Shown here piece after piece: positions 14,194-25,866 of a stretch of DNA of 64,000 nucleotides. The notes below the pieces were generated by a model. That model did no database searches, had not been told where the DNA came from, and saw nothing but the letters and a program-made list of their open reading frames with translations. Source of the stretch: Lumnitzera littorea. Lineage: Eukaryota; Streptophyta; Magnoliopsida; Myrtales; Combretaceae. A program made the translations under genes and the position numbers. The stretch is taken from the NCBI GenBank assembly GCA_024138015.1, contig JAMXBB010000001.1, positions 95,698,435 through 95,762,434 of the forward strand. Reading direction: 5' to 3'. The stretch's first letter is position 1, and the number at the start of each line of letters is the position of its first letter.

Positions 14194-14903
14194 AATTCTC
14201 ACACTACTTATCCCATAGGAAGACTGGACATGGTGTACATATGTACATAGCAGAGTAATAAACAAGATGACTTTTAACACTACCTTCCTTCACTTAGCTT
14301 GATAATTAACTAGATCACATTAACGATGTTATTATTTTCTTTTAGTTTATTTTTATAAATATTGTTGTCAAAATTAGACGTGCAGGTGGACAATGAATGA
14401 AAAGAGTTAAAGGATGAGATGGTCCAATGATCATATTTATTTATAAAGTAATAAAAATGTATACTTTTTTTTTAGATTTAAAAATTGAAATCCTTTTACA
14501 ATTTGCTTTTTATTTTCTCTACACCTAGATTTATTATTATTTTTTTACTAAATTGGTGTATTTTTTAACACAAAGCACAAAAGAAAGTGGTACATTCCAA
14601 CTAGAAAACTTGATTAGATTCTATATGAAATGGGTGACTGGCTGAGTCAAATAAACCTTTCCATGTCACTATGAATGAGGGTCAAAGGAGAGAATTGTAC
14701 TCCTTTCATGTTCTCACTAAGTCAAATTGGATGATTAAATCGATCGTTTTAACTCTAAGTTTGACAACATTAGCTGTAAATAATTACCATATAATTTTCA
14801 ATGCGATTAGAGATAAATGAAAGACTGCATTCAAGATTAGAGATGGGCTTATCAATTTCACATGTTATGTGATGTATATTCACTATGTAGATTAGTAGAT
14901 CTG
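14194..14903. other. Unassigned AT-rich stretch
   Basis: No gene, RNA or bounded repeat was recognised here. It may be the decayed upstream part of the gypsy element whose reverse transcriptase becomes readable near 14904. Confidence 0.4.
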
Positions 14904-15571
14904 TCATTGTTTATTTTCATGATATTTTAATCTATAGCAAATCTCAAAATGAGTATATAAATTATTCACATGATTTTCTCTAAGTGCTCAAGGAATAACA
15001 TCTTTATGCTAACCTTATAAGATATCAATTTTTGTACAAACAATTTAGTGTTCTTAGGGGTAAATTATTTCTAAGGAAAGCATCTATGTGGATCTAAGCA
15101 AGGTCAAGCTATTGTAAGATGGCCCACCCTAAAGACTCTTCAAGACATTTCAAATTTTTCGTGAGCTCACTCTACTTATCAACATTTTATGAAAGGTTTT
15201 AGCAAAGTTACTTACTCTATTATTAAGTGTATTTGGGGACGATTATTCAAGTAGAATGAAAAATCATAAAATGCTTTATCTCTACCAAACTTTGGTAAGG
15301 TGTTTGAAGTAACTTAAGATGTATCCAATGTGAAAAGCTAAGTTTGGTCTTTATTAAGAAGTTTACTTGCTTAATTTAGTGAAAAATTGAATATTTTAAT
15401 GAAAAACTATTTCCCATGCAATGATGAGTTCTAGCCTTTATTTAAACCTTACCTTATCAACAACATTACCTCATAGCTATAGAATTTGCCATCTTCTCAT
15501 ACCATGAGGTGTTAAAGTATGTAAATGGTCAAAATAAGCTTATAGCATTCATGTAAAATGGGTGGAGTTTT
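14904..15571 (+). pseudogene. Ty3/gypsy pol remnant, part 1: reverse transcriptase to RNase H
   Basis: Translated piecewise with many stops and shifts, this gives an ordered gypsy pol. The RT active-site block VIVYFHDILIYS (family: YFDDILIYS) is at about 14905-14945. Next come a HLYANL-like segment, AIVRWPTLKTLQ (RT thumb/connection) at about 15110, LSLPNFGKVFEV at about 15280, and an RNase H-like stretch HEVLKYVNGQNKL then NGWSFL/KWVEFL at about 15510-15570. The next codons of the motif resume at 28731, so the gap is an insertion. It is non-functional: the catalytic DD is HD and stops are frequent. Start is uncertain. Confidence 0.8.
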
Positions 15572-16031
15572 TGTGATACCTATGTTAAATAAAGTCCCAA
15601 ATGAACGCTATAATTAAGTTTATTATTTTAAAGTAACATTTTTTTTATATTTTTAAGAAAAATAAAAGCCAAAAGAAAAAAAAAAACCTAAGTTTCTAAA
15701 AATTTTAACGTTACCTCAAAGGTGCCTATGTACTCACCAATCAGGATTAAACGACTATAATTCTTTTCGAAAACTTTAGTGTGTTGGTTTTCTTATTTTA
15801 ATTTTTGAAAACGACCCAAATTTACATTGTAACCAATTCAATTTATTCAAATATAAGGGGTCTTAACTCTTGAGTGATTAAAAAAACTCTTTAAAACATC
15901 ATGAAATAATTTTTTTTTTCTTGTGAAGATTTCTAAAAACAAAACCTAGTTCTAAAAATTCCAAAGCTAATATATACATATCTATTTACCTATTATACAA
16001 TCAACATAAATAACTAAGGATCCTATAAGTA

Positions 16032-16032
16032 A

Positions 16033-16076
<44 letters not shown>
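16032..16076. repeat. AAT/ATA trinucleotide microsatellite
   Basis: About fifteen uninterrupted AAT units. The equivalent place in the right LTR (about 26270-26310) has an interrupted, shorter version. Confidence 0.95.
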
Positions 16077-16078
<2 letters not shown>

Positions 16079-16763
16079 TTGAAGAAGATTGAACCTAACT
16101 TGGTTTCTACTGTGTAATGGAGGCTAGTACCGTTGGGGTAGTAGTATGTATGCTTAGACATAGACACATAGTACTGATTAGCGTTGCTGATCATATGGCT
16201 ATGAGTGAGCTGCAACTGGAGTCGCTGTTTAGTAGTGAAGTGTGTACGTATTGATTATGATTGATCGATGGGTAAGACGTGGAGTTGTGTGCTGCAGTAT
16301 GGAGTTTCTGTAGTGAAGGCACTAGTTGCTAATTGTTGTGCATCTATGCTGTATGTGGCTGAGCAATGTAAGTACGCAATCAGTGAGTAGCGATAGCATG
16401 TTAGCTATTCATATATTAGCCTACTGTTAGGGCGAGCATTTGGTTAAAACTGGGCGTGTGGTTCGTGCATGGCTGATAAGAAGTGATTTAATGAAGTTCT
16501 TGTGTGTTGTGGATAGTAAGGATGGTGATGCCATGATTGTGTGTGATCATCGCGTATGGCTAGCGTGTGACAGTGAGGGACGATTGTGACCGTAGTGTAT
16601 GTGGAACAGTGTATTCAGTAAATGAAGAAAAGCGTTACAGTAGGCGGTGGACGTATGTTTACTTTGGTGTGTGCGGTTGGTTTTGCTGCTGCGTAGAGCT
16701 ACTGGTGAAGGAGACGTGTGTAGAGTGTGGGAGAGCTTGTTGCTGCTCTGTTTGTTAGACAAA

Positions 16764-19700
16764 TATAATCTCCACAACCAATCATTTAGGGTTTCGATCG
16801 GTTGAAAGATCCGATCAAGTCTAAATTATAAGTAAAGCTAGAAATATTAGTAAAAATGATCCCGTAAACTTAAATTTATGAAAATAAATAATAAAATAAG
16901 AGACTATAAAATTTTTAAATTTTAAGTATAATAATTGTTAATAATCGAAAAGGCGAAAAGTGTAATTTAATAACTAATAAATTATTGAAGATAGATTTTA
17001 TGTATACTAAAAATCATAAAATGACCTAAATAATAATTAAGAATGTTCACATATACTCTATATGTATTTACGTATAGATAAAAATACGCGAAATTACTTA
17101 AATTGGTTAAAAACTTATTAAATAATTAAAGAAAATTCATAATTAATGAAGGAAAAATAAAGAAAAATCAGAAAAAATAAGAAATGATCCAGATATAGGT
17201 TGTGTTAGCTGGGGAAAATAAGAAAAAAATTAGCTAATTAAATTAGAACAACACAAAAGGTAAATTGGAAGAAGATAATGTAGTTATCTAATCAAATTAA
17301 TGCACAATAATTTCCCTAAAACTCTATAAATAGCAAGAAAATTTTAGAAGCTCATTTGGTTAGTTTGGAGAGTGAGAAAAATAGAGAGAGGTGAAATTAA
17401 GAAAAAAATTAGGGTTATAAAAAAAAAAAAAAAAACTATGCAATTAGAGCCTTAGAGGAAAACCCATACAAGACGAGCACCTGGGAGTAGACGGCCACCA
17501 CCACCATACTGTAGTGGTAGCGCTTGGGTTGGCCGACAAGGCCATGGTGGCCGGACCCACCTAGGACCCACCTAGAATGGTGAGTTCGATTTCCAGCCTG
17601 ATTTTGTGTAATTTTGTAAAAATAAAAAATAGTAAATATTCTTAGAAAATTATGAATTTTGTTATTCTAGAATTTTTTTGTATGTCGTTTTTAGGAAAAA
17701 TATTATTTGGATGAAAATATGTCTTGTGATATATGGTCCTTAAGAAATCATGCAAAACCGAGCATGTTTTGGTTTAGAAATAAATAACCTTGAGAGTGTA
17801 GTTTTGAACTCAAAATTTTTATGTAGACTACTTAGATGATATAGAACAGTGCTATGAAGCCCGTTTTCAAAAATTAATTTTATAAATTTTTAGGCCTTAA
17901 AATGACACATAAAATGGGTAATTTAGGGCTAATTAAATAGTTAATTAAGTAATTAAATAGTTAATTACTGATTTAGTGAATAATTATATGTTTTAGGATG
18001 TTGAAATCTGATGAAGTATGATACTGGTAGCATTTAAAGTGTTAGATGTACTTATTAGGTTAATTATATAGTAAATATGGCAAAAATAGTAAATTTTAAG
18101 TTAATTTTATAAATTAGGATAATTAGGTGTAAAATCTGGATAATTAGGTGTAAAATCTGATTTAGAATAAATTTAGACATTTTAAAATAATAATTGATGT
18201 TGGGAGATGGTAATTAGGGTATTAGAAACATTAGATGTGTATTATATACATAATAGGTGATAATACATAATATGTAATTATTGGAAATATAATAAATAGA
18301 AGATATTAGAATAAAAATTGATATTATATAGATAATAGGGATATATAATAAATTTGATAGAAATCTTGAATTTATGTAATTATATGAAAAATATAAAAAT
18401 TTCTCATATCAGGAGTAAATTCGATACACTATTAAAGATTTGAGTTTACTAGGTATAATGAAATACTGATTAGGGGTAATTATGGTATTTAGGATATCTT
18501 GAAGTAATATGATTAATTTCACATTATGAGTTAAAACAAATTTCTAGGGTTCTGGTATAAAACAGTACTTAGAAATCGTACTAGAACCTAATTTAGAAAA
18601 TGATACAAAAACTGAACCCGAACCTAACCTCAAACCTAGAATAATTGTAAAAGATTTGAGAACCTAAATAATTGGACATATTAAACCCTAAAGAAAAGAT
18701 AATAATAAGCATATAAGATAAAACCAACCTACAATAGTTATATGAAAAACTGAAACCACGTTTGTGTTATAGGGATGATCAATGATGCCCTAAGCGAGTC
18801 GGATCTTGAGTGAATGAACGAAGAGTTGAGGTAAGTTGGGATTAATACGATGTTGTATTTATTTTGGAAGTTTGAGATTATGCTTGGTTGTGTTTGTTAG
18901 ATAGTTGGTTGTGTTTGTTAGATAGTTGGTTGTGTGCATATGCTTGATTATGAGTGATGCTATAATTCTGTTTGTTGTTCTAGCTTGTATTATATAATTC
19001 GTGTGAAATTATTGATCACCCTAAACTGGACCTAATCAAATATATGACTTGTAATCATAATCGGACCTGCATGGCAACCCATTAGGGGAAACCTAGGATT
19101 CTCCTATCAAATACCGACCCCTTCGAAAGAGATAGCGCAGGATTGCATAATGGTCCCTTCTTCATCTTTAGTCGAACTAAGTGACAGGTGAGGAGGTCGC
19201 AACGAAGGTGAAGTCAATGGTTCGAAGGTAGTCGCAAGAGGAGCTGTGTCTCCATTGTACAAGCCTGGGTTTGGTTGTGAGTCGTTGCATTAATGGCAAC
19301 TCCTCAACCCGTATTAAAGCAGGCACAATTTCTCTAATCTCACGACAGGCCGGACAACGTCATGCGATAGCATTTGCTTGAACATGCATTTTACCTAATA
19401 AATTGGTTGATAACCTTGTTGTATTTATGGTATAGTTTTAAGTCCTCTATTCTAACTTACTGAGCTGTGGTTGCCCACATCCTTATAGACGTTGTGCAGG
19501 TACTGGCTAAGAAGCAGCATACAACTACTCTAAAGCTAGTAACTGCTGGATCCTAGGGAGTAAAGAAAAATAATTGAAGAACAAACATATATTTTTAAGG
19601 TCTAAGCTTTTATTTTAAAATTTTTCATTTTTGAATAATGTAATAACTAGGAAATATATTACGGAGAAATATTATAAACGTTAATTGTAATAACTGAATT

Positions 19701-19894
19701 TTAGTGTATATATATATTTTCTCACTTTCTTAGGTAAATGATTTACTTAAATTACAAATTGTTTACTTTAAAACGAGTTAGTTGTGGACGCCTTGTGTAG
19801 ATCAGGTCTAGGATAGCGGTTGTAAGGCCAACTTCTATCTTATAATAGTTTACATGACGGAGCTGTTACGACTCTGTCGCTTTAAGGCGTGACA
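16764..19894 (+). mobile_element. 3.1-kb solo LTR (family member 1), plus strand
   Basis: It begins TATAATCTCCACAACC (ancestral TGTAAGCCCC, as in the 58-kb copy) and ends GGCGTGACA. It is flanked by the perfect 5-bp duplication ACAAA (16759-16763 and 19895-19899). The uninterrupted right LTR of the LARD-like element reads straight through the same site (GTTAGACAAAGAGG at about 26985), which proves an insertion. It has no direct terminal repeats and no gag/pol, so it is a solo LTR or other single-LTR-like unit. TATA-like sequence at 17324-17333. Its homologues are 52451-55345 (minus) and 58050-61137 (plus). The Ty3/gypsy assignment is inferred from LTR length and from the TGTCACGCCCC/GGGGCGTGACA type of terminus. 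Confidence 0.88.
17324..18830 (+). promoter_or_regulatory. TATA box and exon-like blocks inside solo LTR 1
   Basis: CTATAAATAG at 17324-17333 is followed by a purine-rich leader, a CAC-rich hairpin at about 17499-17530, and a donor-like ATG/GTGAGT at 17580. After an A/T-rich gap comes an acceptor-like TTATAG (ending 18772), a 58-nt block (18773-18830) and the donor GAG/GTAAGT. The same order and the same 58-nt spacing occur in the other two copies. The block has no conserved open frame. That it is spliced is inference from sequence only. Confidence 0.55.
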
Positions 19895-21155
19895 ACAAAG
19901 AGGATAGAATTCGGGTTGTGACTAGAGAATACTACTGTAAGCGTGGATAGAGGGGTTGCAGTGGTGATCGGAGTTACGGATGCTACTGTTCGTAAAGTGT
20001 AATGCTACTATTGCGTGAGAGAAGGTGCAGCAGTGTGGGTACGTAGCTTGTTGTGTCACTTGCTGTGTGTTCGTGTGTGTATAGGCTGTGTAGTGACGTG
20101 CGTTGTTGAAGCTGTTGACCACTGTTCAACGTGTTGTTTGTCGAGTGTTGCAATTGCACAGCGTACAGATCAGTAAAGTGAAGTGCACGTGCTCTGGCTG
20201 TGTAAGTTTGTGACAGCAGCGTAGACAACAAGGTACGAGTGGTGCATGCCGTACAAAAAATAGAAAATCACTCGATTGGCAAGTGTGTGGTCATCAGGCT
20301 TTGGACTTAGATTTGTTTCATGTTTGAGGAACGATCAAGTATTGAAGAGGATGTACGTAAGGCTCAGCGGTAGCTTACGGATGAGGCATTAGGCTTAGTT
20401 GATCAGCATGTTACTACTGCCGTAGATACAAAAGTGGATTGTGTTGTTAGTACGTTGGTCGTTATGGTTGTCACAAGTGAACGATGGATGAAGACTAGTT
20501 CGATGAGATGTGTAATGGAATTTTTTATTCGTTTTGGTGAGTGTGTAATTGTTAATTATCTTAAGCCACACGATATTTATAAAGTCCAAAACTAAATCTT
20601 TAGAATTGAATCAAATAAAATCGAATCTTTTATGTCGACCCATATTTGATTTGATCAAACTAGATTTGAATCTCACAAATCTTTATTGCATTAGGTTCGA
20701 AAGATTTGATTAGATTTGAATCCTGTATGCTCAACCAACTTTCGCAAAAATGAAAGAAAGAAAAGTAAAAAAAAAAAAAAAAGGCACGTATATGCCTAGT
20801 GAGATTGAATATGTGGCCTTAAGCTAATCAATACTAATACTCAAAAACTTATCTGTTAAGCCGTTGGTTTATATCTTGAAGCTTAGTACAATTAAATTAT
20901 ACTTAAACTATGTGACTCTCTAAAATTATTTGAATAGAGCTAAAATTAAATCAATTAAACCTAAATCGTTTTTTTCCTTCCTAAAAATCTACTTTCCTAA
21001 AAAATATTAATGATTTTTCTTTTTTTTTTCTACTTTTTGTATTTTTATCATTTTTCAATTTATTTATTTATTTTTATTATTTTTTATTTTGAATTAGGAC
21101 ACTATTAAAAAAAAAAAAATTAAAACTACAAGAGAGCAAAAATTAGGTGTCTATA

Positions 21156-24100
21156 GCTGCTCTTCTTTATGGTGAAGTTTAAGTAAAATTTTGTTACAAA
21201 GACAAAAGATACACCATTTTTACCTTTAGTGATGACTTTATCCCAAAAAGCACTACAAATAGCTAGTTATCTTAGACTAGTTCGTTGAGGATTTGGTGAT
21301 AAAAAACATGAAAAGAACAGTAGTGAGGGTAGTTACCTTATGGGCTAGCAAAAACCCTAAAGAGAATATTAAGAACTTAGTTGTGCCCCCTTATAAGATG
21401 ACTAACTAAGGCGATCAAAGCATTCCTTAAGCTGACTAAGACTCTAAAGAGATATAGATGACTTGGTCGTGCCTCCTATGGGTTGACTAACCAAGGCAGG
21501 TAAAGTGCTCCTTAAGCTGATTAAGATCCTAAAGATTTGAAAACTTAGTCGTGCCCCCTATGGGTTGCTTAACCAAGGTTGGCAAAGTGCTCATTGAGTT
21601 GGTTAAAACCCTAAATATTTGAAAACTTAGTCGTGCCTTCTATGGGCTGATTAACTAAGGTGAGCGAAGCGCTCATTGAGTTAGCTAAGACCTTAAAGAG
21701 AATAATAAGAACTTGGTCATGGCCCTTATAGAGTGACTAACCAAGGTAAGCGAAGCTAAGACCGGGCTAACTAAGACCCTAAAGACGATTGAGAACTTAG
21801 TCGAGCCCCCTATGGGCTGATTAACCAAGGCGGGTAAAACACTCCTTGAGTTGGATAAGACCTTAAAGATGAAAACTTGGTCGTATCCCATCCCCTATGG
21901 GTTGACTAACTAAGGTAGGCGAAGAGTTCCTTGAGCTGGCTAAGACCTTAAAGATGATTAAGAACTTAGTTGGGCCCCCTATGGGCTGATTAACCAAGGC
22001 GGGTGAATCACTCCTTGAGTTGGCTAAGATCTTAAAGATGAAAACTTGGTCGTACCTCTTATAGGCTGACTAACCAAGGCGGGCCAAGTGTTCCTTAAGC
22101 TGGCTAAGACTCTAAGGAGGTATTAAGAACTTAGTCATGCCCCCTATGGGCTGACTAACTAAGGCGGGTTGAAATGCTCCTTCAGTTGGCTAAGATCCTC
22201 AAGATTTGAAAACTTGGTCATGCCCCCTATGGACTGACTAACCAAAGTAGGCAAAGAGCTTCTAGAGCTAGTTAAGACCCAAAAGAATATTAAGAAACTT
22301 AGTCGTGCCCCCCTATGGGTTAACTAACCAAGGCAGGTAAAATATTCCTTGAGTTAACTAAGACCCTAAAAGACTAATGAGAACTTGGTTATGCCCCTTA
22401 TGGGTTGACTAACCAAGGCTAGTGAAGCACTCCTTAAGTTAGCTAAGACCCTAAAAGATATTGAAAACTTGGTTGTGCCCCCTATAGGCTGACTAACCAA
22501 GGCAGGCGAAGCATTTCTTGAGCTAGCTAAGACTCTAAAAGAATATTAAGAAACTTAGCCATACCCCCTATGGACTGACTAATTAAGGTGAACGAAGTAC
22601 TCTTTGAGCTGGCTAAGACCTTAAAGAGATATTAATCACTTAGTCATGCCTCCTATGGGCTGACTAACTAAGCAAGTGAAGCACTCCTTAAGTTAGTTAA
22701 GACCCTAAAAAATTTGAAAACTTGGTCATGCCCCCTATGAATTGACTAATTAAGGTGGGCGAAGTACTCTTTGAGCTGGCTAAGGCCCTAAAAGAATATT
22801 AAGAAACTTGGTTGTACTACTTATGGGTTGACTAAGCAAGGTGGGCGAAGTGCTCCTAAAGCTAGCTAAGACCTTGAAAGAATATTAAGAACTTGGTTGT
22901 GCCCCCTATAGGTTGAGTAACCAAGACGGGTGAAGTGCTCCCTAGGCTGGCTAAGACCTTAAAAGAACATTAAAAACTTGGCCATACCCCCTATAGGTTG
23001 ACTAACTAAGGCGAGCGAAGCGCTCTTTGAGTTAGTTAAAACCCTAAAAGATATTGAAAACTTAGTCGTACCTTCTTTGGGCCGACTAACTAAGGCAGGT
23101 AAAGTGCTCCTTGAGTTGGCTAAGACCCTAAAAGCATACTAAGAAACTTAGTCGTGCCCCTTATGGGTTGACTAACCAAGGCGGGTGAAGTGCTCTTTGA
23201 GCTGGCTAAGTCCCTAAAAAGATATTGATCACTTGGTCATACCCCTTATAGGCTAACTAACTAAGGCGGACGAAGTGCTCTTTAAGCTGGTTAAGACTCT
23301 AAAAGATATTAAAAACTTGGTTGTGCCCCCTATGGGCTGACTAACTAAGGCGGATGAAGCGCTTCTTGAGCTGGCTATGACCCTAAAAAGTATTGAGAAC
23401 TTGGTCGTACCCTTTATGGGCTAACTAATTAAGGTGGGCGAAGCACTTCTTGAGTTGACTAAGGCCATAAAAAGATATTAGAGACTTGGTTATGCCCCCT
23501 ATAGGCTGACTAACTAAGGCAGGCGAAGCGTTCCTTAAGATGGCTAAGATACTAAAGAAAATAGGTAAAGTGCTCCTTGAGCTGGCTAGAACCTTGATTA
23601 AGATATGGGTGGGGACAGTGCTCCATGAGTTGGCTGAAACCTTAATGAAGATATGGATTGGTACAGCGCTCATTGAGTTGGTTATATCCCTGAGAAAATG
23701 GACAAAGGGTAAGCATCCTACAAACTTACTAAAACTTTATATGATAGTTGAAAAAAAAAATTAAGATCGAGGGACATGAACGATAAAAAAAAAAAAACTC
23801 TTAATTTAAGAAATTTACAAAAGGGGAATTTAGTGAAAATCGTTTATGATATGAACTAAAGATTTAGCCATTAGGGTCGACATGGATTTGAAAATGAATG
23901 GAAAAAAAACTTGTAACAAGCCTTTACTTTCTCTCCCTCTTTTCCTTTCTTTTATCTCTCTTCTTTTTTTCTTAAAAGTCTACTGGATACAAATTCTTAT
24001 CTAAGAAACAAGTGTTATAGCCATCCCTTTCGAATAGGCTGGCATTGACAGCTTTTGAAGTGGAAGGGACTATAAATTCCCTTTTTTTGTTTGTATTAGG

Positions 24101-25866
24101 GATCAAGCTCAGGATAATATTTCATGGTCTCCTATTTTGACTTAGTTTGTGTTTAGACTAGATGGATTAAGGGTTTTGAGTTGGTTTAACTATCTCGATG
24201 AGCTAAGGGTTTGTGTTTGGTTGGTTGCCCAAACAGGTCATGTGTTTAGATTAGCTACCTTAATAGGCCAAGTGATTGTGTTTATGCCAAGCCCCATAAG
24301 GATTTGTAATCATTAACAACTTTCTTTTTTCTTCTTTTCTTTTTTTTGAAAGAGAGAGAGAAAAAGTTAAGGCTTTTATGATGCATAGACCAAGTGATGA
24401 AATTGTAAATGGGGGATTGTTTTCTTGGGACCCTATATACACGCTCACAGGATTTATTTACATATAGAACAACATTGCTAAGGGTCTATTTACAAAAGGG
24501 GAATTCTAAAGAATGAAGAATAAAATACTAAACGGAGAAAATATCTAAATCCTATTTATTCCAAATGAGAAGGTCTATTTACAAAGTGTTAATTTATCCA
24601 AAAGAATGAATATTTATAGCTGGTAGAATACTAGGTAAAATGGTAATTACTTAAAATTATTTTACAGGTTTGATTCTTTTTATTTTGTTCTTTTGTTTTC
24701 CTTTTTTATTTTTTTATTATTTACTCTGTGAGGGTAAGGCTTAGCTGATGTAGGCTCAAACAAAAAGTGATAGATTCAAGATCCTATAGATGTACTAAGG
24801 CCCGTATTAAGGTAATATTGATAGGGCTCTTCTACAGGGATAAGATGGGCCCAATCTTATTCTTAATAAATTCTTATTTATTTGGACTAAAAAGTCGAAA
24901 CCATATCTAGAGTAATCTTTGAGGACAACAAAGTGGGTAGACCTGGATCTCTTCAAAAGCCCCTAATTCTGATCTAGCCATACCTATCTAAAAAAAAATT
25001 AAGATTACAATTACAACCTATTTTAAGCTTTACATGGAATTATTACAGGATATTTATAAGGAAATATTACAATGGACAATTGCTCTTATCCATTTAGGTT
25101 TACCACATTATGGGTTCTCACAAATTTTTTTAAAAGGTTTTTATATATGCAAATGGTAAGTTTTAAAGGTCCTCATGTTCTGCGACCATTACGTTTTTCA
25201 AAACAATCGTTTTGTGATCACATATAAACTTGAGTGAGATAACCTAATTGGCTTTGAAAGGTAGTTACTTCATAACATCCAAAGCTTATACAATGGTGCG
25301 CACCCCCCCCCTAAGGTCTTAAGACGGCCTGGTTCCGACTATATCTACCATATATTTGTGATGTGAAAAATAAGATGAAATAAAGAAACCCTAAAATAAC
25401 CCCTTTAAATAGATTGTAACAAAAAATGTTAATACAAAGAGGAATAAAATAACTGACTTAAGTTTTTTTCTTTTTTATTTTTTGAAAAATAATCTTAATT
25501 TCGGTAAATTCTAGTAGCTAGCTCTCTTAACGGTCCTTAGTGGAGTTGCCAAATTATCAAGCCTGAGTTTTCAATTTTTTATTTAAATTTCATTTCTCAT
25601 TTCTTGATTAATACTAAATCTTAACCCATTTAATATTAATCTTTGACTAGAAAAATTGAGAAATTTTAGTTTTTTTTTTTAAAAACTTTTGGAGTCACCA
25701 CTCAACTAAAGTTGGGAAAAAATAGAAATCGTAATCAATTAGATAAATTGATTACGATTTGGCTATTAGTCTTCGATTTTATTTTGATAAAAAATGGAGA
25801 GTTTCAAATTCGGAGGCTAACCTATTAAATTATAACGAATATTACTATCTATTTTCCAAAATTAGA
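21156..25866 (-). other. Non-coding interior of the LARD-like element
   Basis: The 4.7-kb interior contains the minisatellite (21370-23545), a degenerate shorter-unit tail to about 23700, poly-T/poly-A-flanked sequence, and a leader-like part near 24880-25720 with the phrase 'ttttggagtcaccactc'. No retroviral-type protein domain could be found in any frame. Confidence 0.7.
21370..23545. repeat. Minisatellite: about 26 tandem copies of an 84-bp unit
   Basis: The unit runs roughly from AACTTGGTCGTGCCCCCTAT through GGGCTGACTAACCAAGGC, then GGGCGAAGTGCTCCTTGAGC and TGGCTAAGACCCTAAAAGA. I counted 26 starts of the AACTTRGTYRTGCC word between about 21375 and 23490, at spacings of 80-88 bp. Divergence is scattered through all copies, with no homogenised core. 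At about 23560-23690 the pattern changes to a related shorter unit (about 63 bp). ORFs across it are incidental. Confidence 0.95.

Larger units (their letters stand above)
15619..21155 (-). repeat. Left (3') LTR of the LARD-like element, interrupted by a solo LTR
   Basis: It pairs with 25867-28251 across its whole length and contains the 16764-19894 insertion. It carries an AAT microsatellite at 16032-16076 and an A/T-rich tail at about 21000-21120. Small ORFs inside it are poorly conserved with the other copy. Confidence 0.85.

Noticed and set aside
15555..15573. AATGGGTGGAGTTTTTG as a polypurine tract of an LTR element
   Set aside because: It encodes the KWVEFL-type motif of gypsy RNase H, and the frame continues at 28731, so the resemblance to a polypurine tract is incidental.
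16547..16777. Open frames near 16.5 kb and the similar one at 26776-26991
   Set aside because: They lie in the LTRs of the LARD-like element. The left one ends in the solo-LTR insertion, and there is no domain or sign of coding constraint.
21370..23545. Regularly spaced repeats resembling a CRISPR array
   Set aside because: The repeats are contiguous head-to-tail 84-bp units with no unique spacers, they diverge throughout, and they sit inside a plant LTR element. This is a minisatellite.
23425..23764. Open frames on both strands across the tandem array (for example 23425-23673 minus and 23540-23764 plus)
   Set aside because: They arise from the repeat unit itself and are not preserved from unit to unit; no protein family is recognisable.
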